The notes: a model not told the origin generated them from the sequence alone. A stretch of 6,846 bases of DNA from Peptococcaceae bacterium UBA5356 (GCA_002407935.1 DHPU01000034.1:1-6846); one strand, 5' to 3'; counted from the first letter of the stretch, positions 1-5,319 are shown. Translations and numbers: made by a program.

Positions 1-162
1 ACTCAAAATCCAATGGTAGTCATGGTACACCTTGGAAGGTAAAGTCCCGATTTAAAGCCTTTTCCCTCAGCTTGCGGTATGAGGGTTGAAAACAAATTCT
101 TTTGTGTGATTCTTTTGTTTGTCCGAGGGAAGATTTTTTCTTCTCTTGAACATAAATTACGG

Positions 163-248
163 GCCGGTGTGGCGGAATGGCAGACGCGGCAGACTCAAAA
201 TCTGTTTTAGGCAACTAAGTGGGGGTTCAAGTCCCTTCACCGGCACCA
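163..248 (+). tRNA. tRNA-Leu (anticodon CAA)
   Basis: This is a complete class II (long variable arm) tRNA that reads UUG leucine codons. The 7-bp acceptor stem pairs GCCGGTG (163-169) with CACCGGC (238-244), followed by discriminator A245 and an encoded CCA at 246-248. The anticodon stem GCAGA/TCTGT closes the loop CTCAAAA (194-200), which puts CAA at 196-198. The T arm carries GGTTCAAGTCC. Its 3' end faces the 3' end of an integrase gene 120 bp away, the usual arrangement when a tyrosine recombinase uses the tRNA 3' end as attachment site. The tRNA is intact, as expected when the element restores the gene on integration. The identity is read directly; the att role is inferred. Confidence 0.96.
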
Positions 249-262
249 TTTTTCAGGAATTG

Positions 263-311
263 TGAGATTGTGTAATCGTACTTGACGGGTGGATTATGCA
301 ATCTCATTTTT
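263..311 (+). terminator. intrinsic terminator after tRNA-Leu
   Basis: A 15-bp stem pairs TGAGATTGTGTAATC (263-277) with GATTATGCAATCTCA (292-306), with two G-U wobbles and a 14-base loop, and is followed directly by TTTTT (307-311). It lies 15 bases after the encoded CCA, so it would end the tRNA transcript. On the minus strand no T tract follows the stem, so it is not a good terminator for the integrase. If the crossover is at the tRNA 3' end, this terminator belongs to the element and was brought in with it. Confidence 0.8.
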
Positions 312-368
312 ATTGCTGCTCCAATGCGCTGCCAAAAGCAATTGGTTTTTGTTGCAATGGGATTAACT

Positions 369-1586
369 TCACGCTACCGATTGTTCGCTTGGCGTTATGG
401 TTGTTGCTTTATCCTGTCCGGCAATTAGAAGGATTCCACCAATGGCGTTAGCTGATTCCCTTTTGGAGTCATAGTCCAGATGAGCATAAAAGTTTGCCGT
501 GGTCGAAAAGTGGCTATGGCCCAACCATTCCTGTATCGCTTTCATACTGACGCCGTTTTTCAGGAGCAGACTGGCGCAGGAGTGACGAAGATCGTGAAAA
601 CGAATAAGCCTTAATTCATGCTTGTTCAACAGATTTTGAAAGCCTTTTGTCAAATATTCCGGTTTCAATAAGCGCCCCAATTCGTCGACAAAAACATATC
701 CGGTATAGTCTTTGCAGTATGAACGCCTGCAAACTTTTCTGTATTCATCGTCCTGTATCTTTTTCCACAACAATGCTTCTTCAACCTGGGGAATAAGGGG
801 CAACGTTCGATAACTGGACTTATTCTTTGTTCTGTCTTTTTGAACAATATGCTTTTTGCCTTCATCATCTTCTACCTCTGCAACCGTATGGTTAATGGTT
901 ATCGTTTTGTTCTTAAAATCTATCGCGCTCCATTTTAGACCCAATACCTCACTCCGGCGCAAACCATAAAACGCTGAAACGATGATGGGCAGTTCCAATC
1001 TCGTGCCGTGAGCTTTCTCAAAAAGCAAATTCAGGTTCTCGTCATTGTAAAAGCTCGCTATATACGGCTGCTGCTTCGGTTTTTCAACCTTATCGGCGGG
1101 ATTGGAAGGAATAAGATCCGTTTTAACAGCTTGCTGTAGAGCCTTTCGGATATTGGCATGGTGTCGCCGGACCGTGGTTGCGCTGTTTTTCCTTTCGACC
1201 ATCAGGTAATTGTAATAACCTTGAATATGTTTAGGTTGTAATTCGCAAAGGTTCACGTCTAACTCCTTGAAATATGGGGCGACGGAGTATTTAACGATTC
1301 GCCGGTAGGAGGTAAAGGTGGTTGCTTCCACGCTATTACGAATTAACTCCAGCCAGTTCAGCATGTAGTCCGAAAACAATGGGTTTTCAGCGTTTCCTTG
1401 AGATTGGGCCTCCATATTTTCGTACTTCCTGATGGTTTCCCGCAGCATGGTTTCCGCCTTCTTTTTGTTGCCCTTTGCAGGCAACCCGGTGGCAATCCAT
1501 TTCGGTTTCCATTTTTGGTTTTCATTTTTCAGATTGAGCACCATATAATAGCGCCCGTTCTTTTCTTGCAGATGACCAGAAATCAT
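369..1586 (-). CDS. int: tyrosine-family integrase (Tn916/ICE type)
   Basis: This is a site-specific tyrosine recombinase that would integrate the element and, with the neighbouring excisionase, excise it. Its 405 residues match the usual length of Tn916-type integrases. Residues 1-55 form a basic arm-type DNA-binding domain, about 70-165 the SAM-like core-binding domain, and about 175-375 the catalytic domain. Visible catalytic residues are Arg210 (in YGLRRSEVLG), a Lys in the RTKNKSS turn (254 or 256), His331 and Arg334 (HDLRH), His357 (WLGHS) and the nucleophile Tyr367 (ANFYAHL). All are present, so it looks active. GGGAGG sits 8 bases before the ATG. It lies 101 bp after xis on the same strand and ends beside tRNA-Leu, consistent with being the last gene of the element. 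The exact target site is inferred. Confidence 0.95.
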   Translation of the reverse strand: MISGHLQEKNGRYYMVLNLKNENQKWKPKWIATGLPAKGNKKKAETMLRETIRKYENMEAQSQGNAENPLFSDYMLNWLELIRNSVEATTFTSYRRIVKYSVAPYFKELDVNLCELQPKHIQGYYNYLMVERKNSATTVRRHHANIRKALQQAVKTDLIPSNPADKVEKPKQQPYIASFYNDENLNLLFEKAHGTRLELPIIVSAFYGLRRSEVLGLKWSAIDFKNKTITINHTVAEVEDDEGKKHIVQKDRTKNKSSYRTLPLIPQVEEALLWKKIQDDEYRKVCRRSYCKDYTGYVFVDELGRLLKPEYLTKGFQNLLNKHELRLIRFHDLRHSCASLLLKNGVSMKAIQEWLGHSHFSTTANFYAHLDYDSKRESANAIGGILLIAGQDKATTITPSEQSVA

Positions 1587-1622
1587 TTATTTAACCTCCC
1601 TGATTTGCGGCCGTTTTCTCTG

Positions 1623-1649
1623 CTATTGACAGTTATATTCTATCAATAG
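1623..1649. repeat. 7-bp inverted repeat between xis and int
   Basis: CTATTGA (1623-1629) and TCAATAG (1643-1649) form a perfect inverted repeat around a 13-base AT-rich centre, within the 101-bp gap before int. It could be a protein-binding site (Xis or a repressor) or a weak hairpin in the xis-int mRNA. No T tract follows on either strand, so it is not a terminator. No function can be read from the sequence. Confidence 0.35.
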
Positions 1650-1687
1650 TCAGTAGCCGCATCTATATCGGTTGCACCTTTTTCAAA

Positions 1688-1906
1688 TCAACCTGCTTCA
1701 TTTCCTTTTGAAATTCGTAAATATTGAATGATATTGGCCTTTGGAATCTTGTACTCCCGGCCCACCTTCAAACAATCAATTTTGCCCTGCTGCAACAGCT
1801 TATAGGCTGTTTTTTTGCTCACTCTAAGCAATTGACTCATTTGCCCGACATCAAGAATATCCGGATATTCTTTGAAAACCGTTTTGTATGCCTCCTGCTG
1901 GTTCAT
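1688..1906 (-). CDS. xis: excisionase-family small DNA-binding protein
   Basis: This 72-residue protein has a single winged-HTH (MerR-like, excisionase/HTH_17 type) fold. The family pattern runs through residues 15-63: ILDVGQMSQLLRVSKKTAYK, then a turn with GKIDCLKVGREYKIPKANI. Such proteins bend DNA at the attachment site and bias the integrase toward excision; Tn916 Xis is of similar size. The ATG at 1906 is preceded by GGAGGTGA with good spacing. It is the first gene after the hairpin-rich block and terminator at 1955-1997 and precedes int, so xis and int are probably co-transcribed. An alternative role as a plain transcriptional regulator is possible, but the position beside int makes excisionase the better reading. 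Confidence 0.88.
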   Translation of the reverse strand: MNQQEAYKTVFKEYPDILDVGQMSQLLRVSKKTAYKLLQQGKIDCLKVGREYKIPKANIIQYLRISKGNEAG

Positions 1907-1968
1907 TCCCTGTCACCTCCAGAATCATATAAGTGCATTCACATCACAAAAATAGGCTGGCTCCAGCT

Positions 1969-1997
1969 AAAAAAAAGCAAAAGCCAGCCCATGGCTT
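1969..1997 (-). terminator. intrinsic terminator upstream of xis (possible attenuator)
   Basis: On the minus strand AAGCCA-TGGGC-TGGCTT forms a 6-bp stem with a 5-base loop, followed by TTGC and a run of eight T (complement of A1969-A1976). It would stop minus-strand transcripts about 55 bases before the xis ribosome binding site. The 3' arm of this stem can also pair with AGCCAGCC downstream, giving an 8-bp alternative hairpin (1955-1962 with 1982-1989) that excludes the terminator. That is the layout of a terminator/antiterminator switch. The stem is short, so its strength is uncertain. Confidence 0.55.
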
Positions 1998-2578
1998 CTA
2001 ATGTTAAGTCCACCGTATTTGCCGCGCGCTCCGGTGTGGGCATACCCCAGCCTGCCGGCGGCTCCGGCATCACAGTTCCGTACCGCCCTTTACCAGAATA
2101 GCGTATACGGCAGAAACTCCTTTTACACGATCCTCCTTTACCAAATAATATATAGGCGCATCGGACGGCTGTTGGCGCAGCCTCACGGGAGTTTTACCCC
2201 ATCTGTGGGTTTCACAGAGCCGCCCCCATTGCCTGCGACGGTTTGATCGCGCTCGGACTGTGGCTGGACGGGAGTATCATTGTACCGGCCCTATACCTCG
2301 TCGCCCACAAGCTGCCACGCTTGTTGGCAGCGTCGGTGGTTATCGCTCGTTCCCTTTGGAAGTCTTGGCGCACCCGCCGCCTGGCTCAGTATAGGCCGAA
2401 GGTATCCGATTTGCCTTATGCTGCACGGTATTTTGCCGCACTTTCTTTGTCAAGGAACGGTCAGGTGTTTGTCAGCCTGTAAAAATTCGCTGTGCAACCA
2501 GTGAATTTTGGCGGACCGACAACACGAATAGCCTGTAAGGAGAGCATGGAAAGGGACATGCTCCGTACAGGCTATCGG
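1998..2578 (-). ncRNA. GC-rich hairpin-rich block, candidate structured leader RNA
   Basis: About 580 bp between the small HTH gene and xis hold no convincing coding region but are clearly richer in GC than the neighbours and full of tight hairpins. By position these are 2053-2069 (TGCCGG/CCGGCA), 2167-2182 (GGCTG/CAGCC), 2202-2218 (TCTGTG/CACAGA), 2311-2331 (GCTGCCA/TGGCAGC, perfect 7 bp), 2482-2509 (AAAATTC/GAATTTT) and 2528-2575. Reading on the minus strand the block ends in the intrinsic terminator just before xis. This is what a long structured 5' leader or an independent non-coding RNA would look like. A single-strand replication origin or a decayed gene are alternatives. I do not recognise it as a named RNA family, and the strand is inferred from the flanking genes and terminator. 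Confidence 0.4.
2528..2575 (-). promoter_or_regulatory. long hairpin directly after the small HTH gene
   Basis: ATAGCCTGTA (2528-2537) pairs perfectly with TACAGGCTAT (2566-2575). Inside it, GAGCATG (2542-2548) pairs with CATGCTC (2557-2563), giving 17 bp in all with one asymmetric internal loop. It begins 4 bases after the stop codon of the upstream minus-strand gene. No T tract follows on either strand, so it is more likely an mRNA-stabilising or processing hairpin, or the first helix of the structured block, than a classical terminator. Confidence 0.6.
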
Positions 2579-2824
2579 TTAGGCCAGCTTAAAAGTAAGA
2601 ATTTTGGTAATAAGTTTGGTTTCCAGCCTGCGCTTCAATTCCTCGTCAAGATATAAATGAGGGTTCCCGTTCTCATCATAAAACCGCTTGGTAGACAAAG
2701 CGGCTATGTAACCCTCGTAATGTTTCAGCACGGCGTTGATTGCATCGACGTTGCCGTCAGCCGCCATTCTGATAACGGAGAAAGGTAGTAGGCTGGTATC
2801 CAGAGATTTGCGCTTATTCATCAT
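2579..2824 (-). CDS. small helix-turn-helix protein, Tn916 Orf8-like
   Basis: This 81-residue protein resembles the short HTH_16-type proteins that follow the sigma-like gene in Tn916-family elements. Residues about 10-40 (SLLPFSVIRMAADGNVDAIN, then AVLKHYEGYI) carry the family pattern in which a region able to form HTH helices is followed by a conserved H-Y-x-x-Y-I segment. The C-terminal part (DEELKRRLETKL) is predicted helical. The start overlaps the end of the sigma-like gene by 11 bases (ATGATGAATAA), which implies translational coupling; Met2 at 2821 is an equally good start. Its role is presumably regulation of the element with its partner, but no activity can be read from the sequence. 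The call rests on pattern, size and gene order. Confidence 0.8.
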   Translation of the reverse strand: MMNKRKSLDTSLLPFSVIRMAADGNVDAINAVLKHYEGYIAALSTKRFYDENGNPHLYLDEELKRRLETKLITKILTFKLA

Positions 2825-3242
2825 CAGCTTTTTCCTCCAGTAATTTTTTTAACTGTCTGAGCGAGCTTGTCCGGTGGTATTGGACTGTGCGCTGAACCAT
2901 GTTCAGTGTTTCTCCGATTTCCTTATCTGACATGTCAAGGAAGTAGGAAAGCAGGATAATGTCACGTTTTGTTTCGGGTAAGGCGGCTAACGCCGTACTG
3001 AGCAGATCGTCCTTTACCGCAACATCATATCCCATCACGCTGAAATGGTGGCTGTCGGAATATTCATCCATAACATAAAGCTGATCCAATTCCTGCGGGG
3101 ACAGATCTGAAAAGGATATCTCATGCTGCAAGCGCCGCTGGGCTTCACGCATACAATCACGATATTTTTCCCGCAATACCTTTTTGCAGAAGCTGTCAAA
3201 CTGGTGCCGGATAGTTTTCCGTCGGGAAGAAGATAGCTCCAT
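2814..3242 (-). CDS. sigma-70 region 4-like protein, Tn916 Orf7-like
   Basis: This 142-residue protein has a sigma region 4-like C-terminal half. Residues 80-138 hold LLSTALAALPETKRDIILLS, then FLDMSDKEIGETLNM and VQRTVQYHRTSSLRQLKKLL, a clear region 4.2 helix-turn-helix. The N-terminal part (5-75) is basic then acidic and does not look like a full region 2, as in the Orf7 proteins of Tn916-type elements. It probably recruits RNA polymerase to promoters of the element. I chose the ATG at 3242 because a perfect AAGGAGGTGA precedes it and the length fits the family. The frame stays open to an ATG at 3404 that has its own good ribosome binding site (see the separate entry). It overlaps the next gene by 11 bases. 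Confidence 0.85.
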   Translation of the reverse strand: MELSSSRRKTIRHQFDSFCKKVLREKYRDCMREAQRRLQHEISFSDLSPQELDQLYVMDEYSDSHHFSVMGYDVAVKDDLLSTALAALPETKRDIILLSYFLDMSDKEIGETLNMVQRTVQYHRTSSLRQLKKLLEEKADDE

Positions 3243-3404
3243 TGAGTTCACCTCCTTCCGTACCCGCAAGGCGGTGTTCTTTTCCCTTTCAATCACTATC
3301 CCGTTTGAAAAATGGATTTTGGCAAACTTCCAGGCAAAAACTTGAAATTTATTTTTTTGAACAGTGATTTTTAGACAGAAAACCTCTAAATTGATCACTT
3401 TCAT
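3243..3404 (-). other. in-frame 54-residue N-terminal extension or leader of the sigma-like gene
   Basis: The sigma-like reading frame is open upstream to an ATG at 3404, which is itself preceded by GGAGGG at 6-base spacing. Translation from there would add 54 residues (beginning MKVINLEVFCLKITVQ), giving a 196-residue protein. The added segment has no motif I recognise, and family members normally begin near the inner start. Either the gene has two starts, or this is a translated leader that happens to be in frame. Confidence 0.4.
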
Positions 3405-3485
3405 TTACCACCCTCCGTTTTGATTTCTTTGAGAAACCCAAAACAGAAGGCGGAGAGCGGCAAGCGAAGATATCTTTATAGCAAT

Positions 3486-3520
3486 AAATGCTCATCCGGA
3501 CAGAATCCGAATGAGCATTT
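3486..3520. repeat. inverted repeat in the divergent intergenic region
   Basis: AAATGCTCAT (3486-3495) pairs with ATGAGCATTT (3511-3520). After one mismatch CGGA pairs with TCCG, leaving a 5-base loop. It is 14 bp of nearly perfect stem without a following T tract on either strand. On the minus strand it would lie in the 5' leader of the sigma-like gene. It could be an mRNA structure or a DNA-binding palindrome. Confidence 0.55.
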
Positions 3521-3659
3521 ACGAACCTACATACCCTATTTTTATGTTCCGATAGTTCTGCGTAACAACCGCACTGATCCGTTAAAAAATATAGGCTTTT
3601 TTTAACCGTTTAATATTGAAGATGATAAAGCAAATGTTAAGGAAATCGGCTTCTTTAGG

Positions 3660-3697
3660 CCAGGCCGCTAATTAAAATTAGCGGCAACTGGTTTTTT
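3660..3697 (+). terminator. strong intrinsic terminator facing the XRE regulator
   Basis: GCCGCTAATT (3664-3673) and AATTAGCGGC (3676-3685) form a perfect 10-bp stem around AA. It is extended by CCAG/CTGG after a 2-base bulge and followed by TTTTTT (3692-3697). The T run exists only on the plus strand, so it stops transcription entering from the left. There is no plus-strand gene to the left of it in the window that needs it, so it either insulates the regulator gene or ends an unseen small RNA. Confidence 0.75.
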
Positions 3698-3713
3698 ATA
3701 GCATCACTGATAA

Positions 3714-3760
3714 ACACAAATATCCCTCCTAAATCCGTAAATTTGGAGGGATATTCGTGT
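3714..3760. repeat. large inverted repeat between divergent genes
   Basis: AATATCCCTCC (3719-3729) pairs perfectly with GGAGGGATATT (3745-3755). The stem extends outward by ACAC/GTGT after a mismatch and inward by AAAT/ATTT past a bulged T. About 19 bp of pairing makes it one of the strongest hairpins in the window. No T tract follows on either strand. Confidence 0.6.
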
Positions 3761-3775
3761 TATGCGGACATGGAA

Positions 3776-3815
3776 AGCTACCCGCCAAACTCACTTTTTT
3801 TTATTTGGCGGAGCT
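3776..3815. repeat. inverted repeat with a T8 loop
   Basis: CCGCCAAA (3782-3789) pairs with TTTGGCGG (3804-3811), and the flanking AGCT pairs with AGCT beyond a 2-base bulge. The 14-base loop contains eight T in a row. A homopolymer in the loop rather than after the stem resembles the 1955-1989 hairpin before xis. It lies about 110 bp before the XRE gene start. Confidence 0.5.
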
Positions 3816-3842
3816 AAAAACAACTTTTGCCAATAATGCGCC

Positions 3843-3910
3843 CTGTTAGTTCCCCTAATAACAGATATGTTGAATCGTTTTATTTGCTTTTTAGGAACTA
3901 TAGACTGTTA
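3843..3910 (+). promoter_or_regulatory. candidate operator and promoter region of the XRE gene
   Basis: CTGTTA (3843-3848) and TAACAG (3859-3864) form an inverted repeat, and CTGTTA returns at 3905-3910 just before the ribosome binding site GAGGTG (3914-3919). TTGAAT at 3870-3875 could be a -35 box, but no well-spaced -10 is evident. Three copies of one half-site around the likely promoter suit autoregulation by the XRE protein. This is inference from pattern only. Confidence 0.3.
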
Positions 3911-3927
3911 ATTGAGGTGAACTAATA

Positions 3928-4251
3928 ATGCACAATGATTTCGATAAATTGGGGAGTATCCTTAAGACAGCTCGGAAAAACAATAACCTTACGCGAGAGC
4001 AATTAGCTGAAAAATTAGGGATAACCTCCCGTTACCTTATGTCTGTTGAGAACGAAAATAAAAAGCCCAGTTATAGTCTCCTTTTTCGGCTTATCCGCGA
4101 ATTAGGCATATCTGCGGATGCAATTTTTTTCCCTGAGAATGAGCACACAAATGCCGAAATAGAACACTTGACCCATTTGCTTGGTTTGTGCGACGAGCGT
4201 GATTTAAAAGTTATAAAAGCCACAGTAAAAGCTCTAGTAGATACGAAGTAA
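3928..4251 (+). CDS. XRE-family transcriptional regulator (Orf9-like)
   Basis: This 107-residue protein has a Cro/C1-type HTH over residues 6-66: LGSILKTARKNNNLTREQLA, then EKLGITSRYLMSVENENKKP and SYSLLFRLIRELGIS. The rest (75-107) is helical and may dimerise. GAGGTG lies 8 bases before the ATG. It is the only plus-strand gene among the recombination genes and is divergent from the sigma-like gene, which is the position of the regulator Orf9 in Tn916. A role as repressor of the sigma/HTH/xis/int genes, and of itself, is the likely inference. The minus-strand riboswitch beyond its 3' end would give an antisense transcript across this gene if read through. Confidence 0.88.
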   Translation: MHNDFDKLGSILKTARKNNNLTREQLAEKLGITSRYLMSVENENKKPSYSLLFRLIRELGISADAIFFPENEHTNAEIEHLTHLLGLCDERDLKVIKATVKALVDTK

Positions 4252-4284
4252 TAAATTATCCTTTTCCTTATAAAAACCTAAAAC

Positions 4285-4312
4285 AAAAAAATCCTGCCGC
4301 TTAAAGGGCAGG
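4285..4312 (-). terminator. terminator following the c-di-GMP riboswitch
   Basis: On the minus strand CCTGCC and GGCAGG form a 6-bp stem with an 8-base loop, followed by A and seven T (complement of A4285-A4291), then GTTT. It sits 18 bases after the aptamer, the usual place for the expression platform of a transcriptional riboswitch. On the plus strand the same hairpin with TTTAC could weakly end the XRE gene transcript. Its 5' arm CCTGC can also pair with GCAGG of the first aptamer helix, and its 3' arm GGCAG with CTGCC at the aptamer 3' end, so competing folds exist. Confidence 0.75.
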
Positions 4313-4330
4313 TTTACATAAAGAATCTCT

Positions 4331-4415
4331 ACACGGCAGCCCGACGATCATTATGCGTAAGCACTTAGACTCGTAGCTTTGCGTCCCTGCTTTTCAACAG
4401 GTTTGCCCTTGGTGT
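4331..4415 (-). promoter_or_regulatory. class I cyclic-di-GMP riboswitch (GEMM-I)
   Basis: The minus strand holds the conserved GEMM-I pattern in order: GGGCAAACC, a hairpin CCTGTT-GAAA-AGCAGG with GNRA tetraloop, GGGACGCAAAGC, a second arm beginning CTACGAGTCTAAG and returning at ATGATCGTC, then GGGCTGCC. The outer P1 helix pairs ACAC (complement of 4412-4415) with GTGT (complement of 4331-4334). The G in the GGG of the first motif that corresponds to the ligand-reading G20 of the Vibrio Vc2 RNA is a G, which favours c-di-GMP over cGAMP. A terminator follows. No minus-strand gene lies directly behind it. The next one is the sigma-like gene, more than 900 bases on, across the antisense of the XRE gene. 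Confidence 0.9.
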
Positions 4416-4692
4416 TAATAATTATTCTATTGTAGGATTAATCACTAGGTTTCTCTAAGCCCCAACAAAGTATTCTTTTTCAGAAATAAGGAAAATAAAA
4501 TGCTTCTTTATATATAACATTGCATTATATCGTTTAAATCACATACTGTCTTAAAAATTTTTTTGCATTTACTGTTTAGCAAAAAATTCCGTTTACTTTC
4601 GGCTAATTTTGCGCGATATTTATCGAAACTCACTGTAAAATATTGTCTGCTGCATAAAACAAACTAAATCTGGCAAAAGGAGGAATTTATTT
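4416..4692. other. AT-rich intergenic region
   Basis: This stretch holds no gene. It is strongly AT-rich and must contain the promoter of the minus-strand riboswitch transcript and that of the plus-strand ECF sigma gene, but I cannot name convincing hexamers for either. AAAAGGAGG at 4675-4683 is the ribosome binding site of the sigma gene and supports its GTG start at 4693. Confidence 0.6.
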
Positions 4693-5250
4693 GTGTGGAA
4701 TCGCAAAGACGATAAAGCTTTTTATGAGGATTTGTGCGATAAATATTTTGAACAGATTTCTCTTTATTGCAGAAAGTTGGTCAAGGGGCAAGAGCAATTT
4801 TCAGATTTTGTGGAAGAATGCACTCAAAATACATTCCTGGAAGCCTGGAAACAACTTTCCAAATTAAAAGAACACCCGAATGTGGGAGGGTGGTTATATA
4901 AAACAGCGCGTAATTTCATTAACAGCTCATATCGAAGCATGTATGTTAAAAAAAGGCATGAAGTAAGCATCGATGATAATATCGCAAATGCTTGGACCGA
5001 ATTGGATAATGAATTGGAGGAGCTTGTTAACCACGCGCTCGACCTGGACAAACTCTGTGTTGAGATATTAGATAAACTTAATCCGAGTGAATATAATCTG
5101 TACATAGATTATTATAAACGCAATATATCAGTTTCTGATCTTTCAAAGAAACATGACATTTCAGCTACCGCTATGACGACCCGGATTTACCGGCTGAAGA
5201 AGAAAATAAAGATTATTATCCGTAATTATTTTGAAAAAAATGAAACCTAA
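4693..5250 (+). CDS. ECF-type RNA polymerase sigma factor
   Basis: This 185-residue protein has the two domains of an extracytoplasmic-function sigma factor. Region 2 covers about 11-80, with the typical EECTQNTFLEAWKQLSKL and GGWLYKTARNFI motifs. Region 4 covers about 118-180, with LDKLNPSEYNLYIDYYKRN and a recognition helix in SATAMTTRIYRLKKKIK. It directs RNA polymerase to a small set of promoters, usually in response to envelope signals. The start is GTG, supported by AAAAGGAGG at 9-base spacing. The next gene, 69 bp on, encodes a membrane protein typical of the anti-sigma partner. A putative ECF promoter between the two genes suggests that the partner is a target of this factor. There is no copy of that promoter upstream of the sigma gene itself. 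Confidence 0.93.
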   Translation: MWNRKDDKAFYEDLCDKYFEQISLYCRKLVKGQEQFSDFVEECTQNTFLEAWKQLSKLKEHPNVGGWLYKTARNFINSSYRSMYVKKRHEVSIDDNIANAWTELDNELEELVNHALDLDKLCVEILDKLNPSEYNLYIDYYKRNISVSDLSKKHDISATAMTTRIYRLKKKIKIIIRNYFEKNET

Positions 5251-5270
5251 AAAAAATTCCGGAAAAACCA

Positions 5271-5299
5271 TGTGATTTTCCGCGTTCTGGGTAATGTAT
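5271..5299 (+). promoter_or_regulatory. putative ECF-type promoter (copy 1)
   Basis: TGTGATTTT (5271-5279) and AATGTAT (5293-5299) lie 20 bases before the ribosome binding site AAAGGAG (5307-5313). The same two boxes recur at 6421-6449 with identical spacing and the same distance to a ribosome binding site, which is the main evidence for a promoter. CGGAAAA/TTTTCCG forms a 7-bp hairpin over the first box (5260-5282). Recognition by the sigma factor encoded just upstream is inferred. Confidence 0.5.
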
Positions 5300-5319
5300 A
5301 TAGTTGAAAGGAGAATATC

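Noticed and set aside
64..85. CCCTCA/TGAGGG hairpin before the tRNA
   Set aside because: The stem is only 6 bp with no T tract. It could be part of an upstream terminator or chance.
20..214. 64-codon minus-strand open frame over the tRNA region
   Set aside because: It runs antisense through most of tRNA-Leu, has no family resemblance and no reason to be a gene.
1939..2070. 43-codon minus-strand frame (MPEPPAGWGMPTPERAANTV and onward, hydrophobic end) overlapping an upstream frame by TGATG
   Set aside because: It reads protein-like and would sit just before xis, but no ribosome binding site is visible. Other frames of this block look equally plausible, so protein-likeness here is not informative.
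2231..2399. GTG-started minus-strand frame of about 53 codons (RQDFQRERAITTDAANKRGS and onward)
   Set aside because: It competes with two other open frames over the same bases and has no clear start signal. It is probably a by-product of GC-rich DNA.
2001..2504. Overlapping plus-strand open frames (about 74-81 codons) in the GC-rich block
   Set aside because: They arise from base composition, lack good ribosome binding sites and run against the operon. Their sequences are low-complexity and unrecognisable.
3420..3605. 61-codon plus-strand frame starting with TTG
   Set aside because: It has a rare start, no ribosome binding site, and contains the 3486-3520 inverted repeat. The sequence is not protein-like.
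4630..4655. GAAAC ... TGTC as a classical ECF promoter for the sigma gene
   Set aside because: The spacing between the boxes is about 14 bases, shorter than the usual 16-17, and it does not match the duplicated promoter boxes downstream.
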